DNA from: an uncultured Candidatus Saccharibacteria bacterium
Lineage (GTDB): Bacteria > Patescibacteriota > Saccharimonadia > Saccharimonadales > Saccharimonadaceae
Assembly (NCBI GenBank): GCA_947306745.1
Contig: CAMZHH010000002.1
Coordinates: 1-57,601, forward strand
Reading direction: 5' to 3'
DNA: 57,601 nt
Position numbers and translations under genes: made by a program. Under the pieces are notes generated by a model. That model was not told where the DNA came from and searched no databases. It was given only the letters and a program-made list of their open reading frames with translations. This document shows, in pieces, positions 24,929-33,054 of the stretch (positions are counted from its first letter, which is position 1; each line of letters starts with the position of its first letter).

Positions 24929-26983
24929 ATGGAGAAAATCTACGAGCGCATTATTGCTTTGCGCAAGCCAATTATTATCGTTTTTATCGCTGTCACAATT
25001 TTTTGCGCGCTTTGTCATCAGCTCGTTGCCGTAAATTACAATATTAACGATTATCTTCCAGACGACTCCGCCTCAACTCTTGCTATCCATAAGATGGAAG
25101 AGGAGTTCGCCGAGGGTATTCCGAATGCTCGCGTCATGATTCGCGACGTCACCATACCAGAGGCGCTCGAATATAAAGCTAAGCTTGCCGCAGTCGAGGG
25201 CGTTGAAGCCATTACTTGGCTTGACGATTCGACCGATATTACCGTACCACTAGAACTTATCGATGAGGATATATTGAATACTTATTACAAAGATAATAAT
25301 GCCTCGTTTAATATTACCATCCATAACGATACCGACGTCATCGTAAAAGCCGTTGCCGATATCCGCGAAATCATCGGGGAAGACAATGCACTAGCCGGCA
25401 ATGCAGTTAATATCTCTGACGGCGTCACTAATACTGTTGGTGAAATTCAATTAATTACCGTCGTCGCCGTCCTTTTCGTATTTATCGTCCTGACACTCTC
25501 AACTAAATCTTGGGCTGAGCCAATCATAGTCCTAATCGGCCTCGGCGTCGCCGTCCTAATCAACTCGGGTTCCAATCTAATTTTCGGTACAATTTCATTC
25601 GTCACCAACGCCGCCGGCAACGTCTTGCAGCTCGCCGTTTCGCTCGACTATAGCGTCTTCCTGATTCACCGCTTCGAAGAATGTCGTCGCAAACAAAAAG
25701 ATCCAAAGAAGGCAATGGTAGAGGCGCTCACAAAATCCACCAATTCCATTTTATCGAGCGGCCTCACTACTGTTATTGGTTTCCTTGCGGTTATTCTAAT
25801 GCGCTTTAAGATTGGCCCAGACGTCGGCATGGCGCTTGCCAAAGGTGTCGCGATTAGCTTGATTACTACCTTTGTCTTTATGCCAGCCGTCATTCTCGCC
25901 ACCTATAAATGGCTCGACAAAACCAAACATCGTCCACTAATCCCAGAATTCAAGCTCTTTGGTAAAGCTGTAAGCAAAATCACCTTACCGCTTGTCGGCG
26001 TCTTTGTATTGCTAATTGTGCCAGCTTATTTAGCCTACACTTCGAATAGTTATTATTATGGTGCTTCTCATATCTTCAATAGCGAAAGCCGTATTGGTCG
26101 CGACACGGAAGCCATTACAGAAGCTTTCGGTGAGAGCGATACTTACGCCTTGCTTGTGCCGTCCGGCGATAGCGCCACTCAAAAAGATCTCAGCAATGAA
26201 TTGCATCATTTGCCGGAAGTAACTAGCATCATCTCATATGTCGACACGGTAGGGCAGACGATTCCAACTAGCTATCTCGACAAGGCCACCTTGGCGCGTC
26301 TTGATTCTGGTAATTATTCCCGCATGATTATCTCAGTCGCGGTCGGCTACGAGGGTGATGAAGTTTTCGAATTGATCGAAAAGGTCCGCGATATTGCTCA
26401 TAAATATTATGGCGATGATTATTACCTCGCCGGCAACGGCGTCAGCACTTACGACTTAATGGACACCATTACGGCCGACATGATGAAAGTCAACGTGGTC
26501 GCCATCGGCGCTGTCTTTATCGTCCTACTATTCACACTTAAAGATTTCATCCTACCAATCCTACTTATCCTCGGCATCGAAACCGCCATCGCACTCAATC
26601 TGAGCTTCCCATATTTCACTGGTGAACCAGTTTTCTATGTAGCCTACCTGATTATTAGCTCTATTCAGCTTGGCGCAACAGTCGACTACGCTATTTTGCT
26701 CACTACGCGTTATCGTGAAAACCGCGCCAAACTCGATCGCAAAAAGGCTCTTCCGCAAACCGTCACCGACATTACTTCATCTGTCTTAGTTTCCGGTAGT
26801 GTGCTCGCAGTGGTCGGCATGCTTATGGGTGTTGTTTCATCTAATCAATTACTCGCACAGCTCGGTATCTTTATCGGTCGTGGTGCCATTCTATCTCTCA
26901 TTATTGTATTATTCGTAATGCCCGGCATCCTCTATATCTTCGACAAACTCATCATTAAGAAAGCTAAAAAGGAGACTGCTTAA
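24929..26983 (+). CDS. MMPL/RND family transporter
   Basis: The 684-residue protein shows the duplicated RND plan: helix 1 (about 12-33), an extracytoplasmic loop to about 165, five helices with the motif LAVSLDYSVFLIHRFEE, then a second half with a loop (about 365-520) and helices containing LGATVDYAILLTTRYRE. The two Asp-Tyr motifs are the proton-relay sites of MmpL/YdfJ proteins. It probably exports a lipid or drug using the proton gradient. It follows the ribosome site AAAGGAG and forms an operon with the next gene (TAA then ATG with no gap). The TetR gene diverges upstream. Confidence 0.9.
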   Translation: MEKIYERIIALRKPIIIVFIAVTIFCALCHQLVAVNYNINDYLPDDSASTLAIHKMEEEFAEGIPNARVMIRDVTIPEALEYKAKLAAVEGVEAITWLDDSTDITVPLELIDEDILNTYYKDNNASFNITIHNDTDVIVKAVADIREIIGEDNALAGNAVNISDGVTNTVGEIQLITVVAVLFVFIVLTLSTKSWAEPIIVLIGLGVAVLINSGSNLIFGTISFVTNAAGNVLQLAVSLDYSVFLIHRFEECRRKQKDPKKAMVEALTKSTNSILSSGLTTVIGFLAVILMRFKIGPDVGMALAKGVAISLITTFVFMPAVILATYKWLDKTKHRPLIPEFKLFGKAVSKITLPLVGVFVLLIVPAYLAYTSNSYYYGASHIFNSESRIGRDTEAITEAFGESDTYALLVPSGDSATQKDLSNELHHLPEVTSIISYVDTVGQTIPTSYLDKATLARLDSGNYSRMIISVAVGYEGDEVFELIEKVRDIAHKYYGDDYYLAGNGVSTYDLMDTITADMMKVNVVAIGAVFIVLLFTLKDFILPILLILGIETAIALNLSFPYFTGEPVFYVAYLIISSIQLGATVDYAILLTTRYRENRAKLDRKKALPQTVTDITSSVLVSGSVLAVVGMLMGVVSSNQLLAQLGIFIGRGAILSLIIVLFVMPGILYIFDKLIIKKAKKETA

Positions 26984-28768
26984 ATGAAAAAATATTTCGC
27001 CGCCCTTACCGCCGGCCTCATGCTAATTGCTAGCATCCTACCAACTATTAATTGCGCCGCAATTGCTACCAGCACACCAAAGGAAGAAGTCGTCTACGTC
27101 AACCTCGCCGCTGACGGTAGCGTAAATAATATCGACGTCGTCAACATCTTCAACTTGAGTGAAGCTGGCGAAATCATCGACTACGGCAACTATAGTTCTG
27201 TTCGCAATATGACCTCAACCGAAAAAATCGATTATACCGATCAAACGGCTAAAATTTCCGCCAAGAGTGGTAAGCTCTATTACGACGGCCGCTTAGCTAA
27301 TAATGAGTCTCCTTGGAAAGTTGAAATTAAGTACCTCCTTGACGGTAAAGAAATGAAGCCGGATAAAGTCGCCGGTCTTTCTGGTCATATTATTATTACA
27401 CTCAAAGTCTCCCGCAACGATGCCTATACGGGTCCAGATTTCTATCGCAACTATGCTTTACAGGGCTCTATCGCCTTTGATACTACTAAAGTACAAAACA
27501 TCATCGCCAAAGATGCCACCATTGCAAACGTCGGCCAAGATAAGCAACTCACCTATATCGCCTTGCCAGGCAAGGGAATCGATACCGTCATCGAAGCGGA
27601 CGTAAAAGATTTTGAAACTGATGGTTTTTCAATCAACGGTCTACCGCTCTCATTAAATATTAAAATCGACGACAGCGAGCTAATGAGTCAAGTTCGCGCT
27701 CTTCAAGACGGCATCGCGAAAGTCGACGACGGTTCCACGGCACTCAATAATGGCCTTCAAAGCCTTAAATCTGGCCTCAATAAGGCTGAAGACCTCGTCG
27801 CCACCGGCAAGAAATATATCAACCCTTCCGATCTTCAAACTGCGATTAATGCTTCTAAAATCGCACTCGAGAAAGCAACTTTAATCAACGAAAAATCCGC
27901 CGAAATCATTGCCGCCTCGCAGAAGATTCGTACTAGTATTAGTCAACTCACAACACTTACCGCAAAACTTCAAAGCGACGTTACTTACGAAAACTTCGCT
28001 AAAAAACTCGAAGAGGGAGGCATTAGCCAAGCTAAGCTGCAAGAACAAAACAACGCCGCTATTAAGGCTCTGCAAGATACTATTTCTTCCATCAACGAGC
28101 AAATCACTGCGCTCGAAGAAGCTGGCGAAGATACGACCGAACTCAAAGCTCAAATCGTACAGTTAAATACCGCCATCAACGCCTTGCGCGACAATAATGC
28201 CCAGATTACGAAGTCGCAGGAACTTGCGAAAAAATATATCGGTGGCATCAATTCAATCATTGGCCAATTAAATACCGGCGCCAAAAAGCTTCAGGAAACC
28301 TATGATCGCTTCGATGAAGGCCTTAATACCTTCATGCAAACCGTTGCCCAGTTATCCAATCTTAAATCTGGCATCGAGCAAGTTATCGCTGAATACGAGC
28401 GCGTCTCGGGCGAAAAAGCTGAATATACTACCATCGTGGCAAATATTATCGCCGGCTATAACACGGTCGTATCTGGCACTAAACAGCTTATCAATGGTAG
28501 TCAGCAACTCAACAACGGCACGCATCAACTTCGCGCCGCCACTGCCAACCTTGACGGCATCGTATCGAGCAAAATCGACGATATTTTAGCTAGTATTCAG
28601 GGCGAAGCACAGATTGGCTCCTTTGTCTCGAAAGATAACACTTCCGTATCGGCCGTACAATTTGTTATCAAGAGCGCCAAGATTGCAAAGCCAGTCGAAT
28701 CCAAAGCCACCAAAACCGAATCCAAAGATTTAAGCCTTTGGGAGCGCATCATAAACCTCTTTAAATAA
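26984..28768 (+). CDS. Secreted heptad-repeat partner of the MMPL transporter
   Basis: This 594-residue protein has a signal peptide (MKKYFAALTAGLMLIASILP), a beta-rich N-terminal half, then long coiled coils (about 225-310, 325-420 and 465-525). The coils contain LxxGxxxLxxG-type stretches (LNNGLQSLKSGL, LINGSQQLNNGTHQL) like the repeats of YhgE/Pip-type proteins. It ends in an amphipathic SLWERIINLF segment. Starting one base after the transporter stop, it is likely a periplasmic or surface partner that bridges the exporter to the cell surface. Firmicutes often pair an MMPL transporter with such a protein. Confidence 0.75.
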   Translation: MKKYFAALTAGLMLIASILPTINCAAIATSTPKEEVVYVNLAADGSVNNIDVVNIFNLSEAGEIIDYGNYSSVRNMTSTEKIDYTDQTAKISAKSGKLYYDGRLANNESPWKVEIKYLLDGKEMKPDKVAGLSGHIIITLKVSRNDAYTGPDFYRNYALQGSIAFDTTKVQNIIAKDATIANVGQDKQLTYIALPGKGIDTVIEADVKDFETDGFSINGLPLSLNIKIDDSELMSQVRALQDGIAKVDDGSTALNNGLQSLKSGLNKAEDLVATGKKYINPSDLQTAINASKIALEKATLINEKSAEIIAASQKIRTSISQLTTLTAKLQSDVTYENFAKKLEEGGISQAKLQEQNNAAIKALQDTISSINEQITALEEAGEDTTELKAQIVQLNTAINALRDNNAQITKSQELAKKYIGGINSIIGQLNTGAKKLQETYDRFDEGLNTFMQTVAQLSNLKSGIEQVIAEYERVSGEKAEYTTIVANIIAGYNTVVSGTKQLINGSQQLNNGTHQLRAATANLDGIVSSKIDDILASIQGEAQIGSFVSKDNTSVSAVQFVIKSAKIAKPVESKATKTESKDLSLWERIINLFK

Positions 28769-28777
28769 CTCACACTA

Positions 28778-28813
28778 ATACCTCCACAAAACTAATCTTG
28801 CGGAGGTATTTTT
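28778..28813 (+). terminator. Intrinsic terminator of the MMPL operon
   Basis: ATACCTCC and GGAGGTAT form an 8-bp stem with a 16-nt loop, followed by TTTTAT. Confidence 0.8.
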
Positions 28814-28819
28814 ATAGCC

Positions 28820-28869
28820 GACAAAAATCCCCCTGTAAAGTTTTCCACATACTTTTCCACAGGGGGATT
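28820..28869 (-). terminator. Intrinsic terminator of the L25 gene
   Basis: On the minus strand AATCCCCCTGT and ACAGGGGGATT form an 11-bp stem with a 22-nt loop, followed by TTTTTG. It lies just past the L25 stop. Confidence 0.85.
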
Positions 28870-28885
28870 AATTTGAATACTAGGA

Positions 28886-29560
28886 TTACTCAGCTTTGTT
28901 TTCGGCTGGAGCAGCAGCGGCAGCTTCAGCTTCGGCGGCGCGAGCTTCTTCAGCGGCCTTATCGGCAGCAGCTTCAGCTTCGCGATCGGCGGCTTCTTGA
29001 GCTGGATCGTAGACGTTAGCAACTGGCTGTTCTGGATCAAGTTCCTTATCGGCAAGCTCGACACCCTTTGGAAGCTTAAGATCAGCAATAGTGATGCCAT
29101 CTTCAGCGTTCTTCAAACCAGAAGCATCGACGATGATAGCTTCTGGAAGATCAGCTGGCTTAGCCTTAACATCGATTTCTTCCATAACTTGAAGAATCGT
29201 GAGATGAGCCTTAGAAGCGTCAGACTGTTCGAAGTTAACGATTTCGATTGGAGTAGTAGCTTCGACGACTTCGTTAGCGCTAATAGCTTGGAACTCTACG
29301 TTATCAATCGTGCGCTTAACAGGATTCATATGGACAGTCTTAACGAGAGCCATTTGCTTCTTGCCAGCGATATCGAGATCGATAGGGGAGTGATAACCAG
29401 CGCTCAAGAGGACCTTTTCGGTCTCATTGTAGGCGGATTGAGTCAAAATTGGTTCGCCTTCGCCAAAAACGACGGAAGGAATCAAACCTTGTTCACGTAA
29501 ACTTTTTACTTTTTTACCAGTCAACTCGCGTTTAGCGAGAGACAATTTATCTTCGCTCAT
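28886..29560 (-). CDS. rplY: 50S ribosomal protein L25, CTC form with acidic tail
   Basis: It binds 5S rRNA in the large ribosomal subunit. The N-terminal L25 domain (LAKRELTGKKVKSLREQGLIPSVVFG) and the TL5/CTC beta domain (VKAKPADLPEAIIVDASGL) are both recognisable. The last 40 residues are an Ala/Glu-rich tail (AEEARAAEAEAAAAA), common in CTC-type proteins and probably disordered. At 224 residues it is a normal CTC length. An AT-rich stretch with TATAGAAT lies right before the ATG without a clear ribosome site. Confidence 0.93.
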   Translation of the reverse strand: MSEDKLSLAKRELTGKKVKSLREQGLIPSVVFGEGEPILTQSAYNETEKVLLSAGYHSPIDLDIAGKKQMALVKTVHMNPVKRTIDNVEFQAISANEVVEATTPIEIVNFEQSDASKAHLTILQVMEEIDVKAKPADLPEAIIVDASGLKNAEDGITIADLKLPKGVELADKELDPEQPVANVYDPAQEAADREAEAAADKAAEEARAAEAEAAAAAPAENKAE

Positions 29561-29636
29561 ATAATTCTATATTCCTATATTTATGCTTAGTGTATATTTT
29601 AAGATAAGCACAGGGGAAAATCAAGCGTAAGCGCGA

Positions 29637-30236
29637 TTATCCACCTAAGCCCATCGAAGTTAATACGGTCTGAGTAGCCACAGTAGCGGCCGTAGTGGCA
29701 ACTTTTTCAGCAACCTTCAGCGTAGCGGCACCAATTTTACCCGCAAGCTCTCTTTGAGCCTCGCGACGCTCTGCCTTATTCGTAACTTCACGTTTCGAAA
29801 AAATCGACAATAACTTATCACCGAACTTCCGTAGTTTCGAAAAGCGCTCAGCTTTTTCTAGGCCTTCTATATCATTCTTGCGACTACGCTCAAAATAGCT
29901 TGGATCATTCTCGCTTAGTGCATCACCAAGTAAATCTGTAGCGCTACGCTCCGTTGTAGATTCTTCGCTGGATATTTTGCGCAATAAATCCACCGAATCA
30001 GTCGGCAAGTCGGCTTTATCGTCCGGCTCCGATTCACTCGACATGTCAGAAACATCTAAATTATCTTTGGATTCGGAACTGTCCTCAATATTACTTATCG
30101 AAAGCCACTGTTTTTCAAGCCCGTCATCGTCTTCCTCGGCGATATCTACTTGTTTTTCCGCATCATTAAGCTCAGAACGCCAAAGATTCAATGAATCGTT
30201 TTCGGTACCTGAACTAAAACCTTCATGATTTGCCAT
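29637..30236 (-). CDS. Acidic orphan protein with hydrophobic Ala/Val-rich C-terminus
   Basis: The first 110 of 199 residues are strongly acidic and Ser-rich, probably disordered (DIAEEDDDGLEKQW, SSESEPDDKADLPTD). The C-terminal 60 residues are basic then amphipathic or hydrophobic (AATLKVAEKVATTAATVATQ), ending SMGLGG. No family recognised. A TAAAAT box lies 10 nt before the ATG. It is divergent from the 549-residue orphan gene, with 57 bp between start codons. Confidence 0.6.
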   Translation of the reverse strand: MANHEGFSSGTENDSLNLWRSELNDAEKQVDIAEEDDDGLEKQWLSISNIEDSSESKDNLDVSDMSSESEPDDKADLPTDSVDLLRKISSEESTTERSATDLLGDALSENDPSYFERSRKNDIEGLEKAERFSKLRKFGDKLLSIFSKREVTNKAERREAQRELAGKIGAATLKVAEKVATTAATVATQTVLTSMGLGG

Positions 30237-30293
30237 AACTATTTTTATTTTAGCATCTTTTGTGCAAAAATTTATATAAGATATAATACAGAT

Positions 30294-31943
30294 ATGAATG
30301 ATTTTAGCGTTCTACAATTAGCCCCACAGATTCTTAAACGACTGAACCGCGAAAATATTGTAGCCTTCACTTATTCAGAACCAGACGCGCGCCGTTTTAG
30401 TGGCATGATCGATATCGCCACCACTGACGGCAAGAAAATCACTTTCTATTATTGTAACTATTTGCATGGCGAGATTAAGATTACCGATTTTGGACATATT
30501 TTGCCATTAATTCGTTCGCATCGCCTAGAAGCCGGGATTGACCGCTTGGCGGGACATGAAATTACACGTCAAATTACCGCTTTTGACAACGCACCATTCA
30601 GCCTAGGCGCTTTTAGCCGTACTTGGGCACATTACTTGATTGGCGACCATCGTCACCTTTTCGTTAATCGCAATCAAGAAGTTTTCCTCGAAGAGCTAGC
30701 GGCGGCCGTCTCAGAAAACATTGCTCAAATCGATGTCGTACCGACCGTCCATGACCAACGCAATTATATTCGTAAATATTGGCGGCAAGTTGCTAATGAT
30801 ATTTTCGAGCTCGAAGGCGCCGAAGCTGGCAAGCCAACTCGTACCGAGCTCCGCAACACAAATGCCGTAAATATGCAGATGGCCTATTTTAATAACGGCG
30901 AGGTGACGGTATATTCTTTGCGCAATAATAAATACCATCTGTTTGAAGCTAACCTCGAAAACTTGGGCAATGATATTCAAAGTCTGCTCAATCAACCCGC
31001 CGCAGATAATCAAGCACAGCTCATCGTTGAAAGCGACACGAAGCTTGAGTTCTTATTCCATTCGCGCTACTTCCATTTCATCAATAATGAATGGATTCAT
31101 ATTTCGTTAGGGCAGGGTAACTTCATGCTAATTCGAGCCGAATTCTTCGATCAGGCTATGCGATTATGCGGTTACTATCGCCGCCAAAACTTGTTCCAAG
31201 ACATTATTGATGGCAAGATGCTTCGCCAATATAATTTTCCATATTTGTTTGATTTCTATTGGCGCATCTGTGCGTTGCGCACAATTCCAACACACGATTT
31301 TGCCTTCAAGCGCAATTTCCTCGAAGAGCTCGACATGTTGCCACTCACGCAACATGTTTACGATTTGCTTACGCTTGAGCAGAATATGAACCCAACAATT
31401 GATACGAGCGAAATTATTGAGACCGTTCGCTTAGTCGATGATTTTCTCGCCGACGTGCCTACTTATACATATCAATTCGATAGCAGTAGTAATAGCGACG
31501 AGCAACAGGCACGCTATCGTGATTATATTCGCCGCGACAAAGCCTTAGCATCCGTTATTTTAGCCAAACTCCCAGAAAAAACCCTGCCAAACAAGCATCA
31601 TTACATCCGCGAAGTATATGGCGATGAGATCAATGCCCTCGTGCAGGCTTTACGTATGGCCGATGCTTATCCAACCGAGGCGCAAAATCTCACTCACACC
31701 GCCAAGCTAATTATTTCGGCGAGTGTAGTGCAAAAATTCTCGCACGCTTTTCGCGATGCTTTAATTGGCGATTTCTATAAGAATTCATTATTGCGCTCAT
31801 ACCTACGTTCGCTCAACAATATCATTGGCGATGCCGAACATTACCCATATCAGACTCATATTAAAAGCGAGCAGCGCGATGCGCTTTGGTTTACACAGGC
31901 AATCCGCCTGCGCACGCAATTAGATTTTTTGCTTGATAACTAG
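30294..31943 (+). CDS. Large orphan cytoplasmic protein
   Basis: I recognise no family or catalytic motif in these 549 residues. The N-terminal 110 residues look alpha/beta (ITFYYCNYLHGEIKITDFGH); the rest is mostly helical with many aromatic and charged residues. No signal peptide or membrane helix. The ATG at 30294 is chosen because TATAAT ends 6 nt before it; an in-frame start upstream would lie before the promoter. The next gene has its own TATAAT box directly after this stop. Confidence 0.65.
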   Translation: MNDFSVLQLAPQILKRLNRENIVAFTYSEPDARRFSGMIDIATTDGKKITFYYCNYLHGEIKITDFGHILPLIRSHRLEAGIDRLAGHEITRQITAFDNAPFSLGAFSRTWAHYLIGDHRHLFVNRNQEVFLEELAAAVSENIAQIDVVPTVHDQRNYIRKYWRQVANDIFELEGAEAGKPTRTELRNTNAVNMQMAYFNNGEVTVYSLRNNKYHLFEANLENLGNDIQSLLNQPAADNQAQLIVESDTKLEFLFHSRYFHFINNEWIHISLGQGNFMLIRAEFFDQAMRLCGYYRRQNLFQDIIDGKMLRQYNFPYLFDFYWRICALRTIPTHDFAFKRNFLEELDMLPLTQHVYDLLTLEQNMNPTIDTSEIIETVRLVDDFLADVPTYTYQFDSSSNSDEQQARYRDYIRRDKALASVILAKLPEKTLPNKHHYIREVYGDEINALVQALRMADAYPTEAQNLTHTAKLIISASVVQKFSHAFRDALIGDFYKNSLLRSYLRSLNNIIGDAEHYPYQTHIKSEQRDALWFTQAIRLRTQLDFLLDN

Positions 31944-31958
31944 TGCTATAATAAGCAT

Positions 31959-33050
31959 ATGGACTATGATACCTCTAAAGCGCCGGAGGAGATAAAACCG
32001 GAAAAGAAAGACGAAGCGCCACTACCAACTTATTTGGCGCCGCCACAAAACTTTACGCAACTTCCTAAAAAGAAGAAAAGCAAATTGAAAGTCGACAAAG
32101 TGGCAATTTATATCCTTGCCGGTCTTTTTGTTGTAATCGCCATTGTGGCCGTAATTGTATTCTGGCCAAAAGGCAAAAGTAATGACGTCGCGGATAAGCC
32201 TGCGCCGGAACCTGAAGAGGTGGTAGAAGAAGAGTCCGAAGAAGAAGTCAATGCTAAACTTGTTCAAAACGTTAACCGTATTTTGTCGCTCGGTGCCAGC
32301 AATTCGAAAGATAAGTCCACTAGTTTTACTACGCCAAATAGCGATCCGAATTATTACACAAAACTTAGCGATAATGGCCGCTTTTATATCGCCACGCACT
32401 TAGTCGACGTCAGCAATAGCAAAGCGTCCAAACTCGGCGAATCAGATGTAAAAAAGATTGGCGATTACGCCTGCCAACGCATCTTTAGTTCTACCTGCGC
32501 CAACGTCACAAGCGATGTCTATACAACTTGGTATAAAGTCGACGCCCAAAAAGTCAAAGATCGCTATCAAGAGTTATTCGGCGTATTGCCTGGTTCCATT
32601 CCTGACGAAAACCTCGTCGGCTGCCCAAGCTATTACTACGTCGCAAAACTGGAATCATTTATTGGCACCAAAGCCTGTACCAGTCCATCCAACGCACCTA
32701 CTGTAACGATTTACCAAGATAAAATCTCTTACTCACTTGACGATACCAAAGCTTATGCCTACTTCTATGCCGGTGTCATTAAGCAAAATGCGGATACTTA
32801 CGAACTTTACAACGATCTCGAAGGCGGAGAATTAATCAAAGTCCTTCAAAGCAATAAGTTCGAACTCACTTCTAGCAATGCGAAAAATTTTGCTCAATAT
32901 CGTATGGTCTTCAACAAAAAAGACGGCAAATACGTCTATCGTAACGTCATTGAAAAAATCGAAGAAGAAGACGAAGAAGACGACAAAAAGGATACTTCTA
33001 AAAAGACCGACGACAAAGAAGACAAAAAGTCAGATAACGAAGAAGAGTAA
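31959..33050 (+). CDS. Single-pass membrane protein with cysteine-containing outer domain
   Basis: A 47-residue Pro/Lys-rich cytoplasmic N-terminus precedes one helix (about 48-69). Then come an acidic linker (EPEEVVEEESEEE), a globular domain of about 220 residues with two pairs of cysteines (CQRIFSSTC and CPSYYYVAKLESFIGTKAC) that could form disulfides, and a Glu/Asp/Lys tail. The overall plan fits a surface-exposed or periplasmic protein anchored at its N-terminus. TATAAT lies 6 nt before the ATG. No family recognised. Confidence 0.65.
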   Translation: MDYDTSKAPEEIKPEKKDEAPLPTYLAPPQNFTQLPKKKKSKLKVDKVAIYILAGLFVVIAIVAVIVFWPKGKSNDVADKPAPEPEEVVEEESEEEVNAKLVQNVNRILSLGASNSKDKSTSFTTPNSDPNYYTKLSDNGRFYIATHLVDVSNSKASKLGESDVKKIGDYACQRIFSSTCANVTSDVYTTWYKVDAQKVKDRYQELFGVLPGSIPDENLVGCPSYYYVAKLESFIGTKACTSPSNAPTVTIYQDKISYSLDDTKAYAYFYAGVIKQNADTYELYNDLEGGELIKVLQSNKFELTSSNAKNFAQYRMVFNKKDGKYVYRNVIEKIEEEDEEDDKKDTSKKTDDKEDKKSDNEEE

Positions 33051-33054
33051 TCTT

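Noticed and set aside
28997-29500. 167-codon plus-strand frame opposite L25
   Set aside because: Shadow of a ribosomal protein gene with normal signals on the minus strand.
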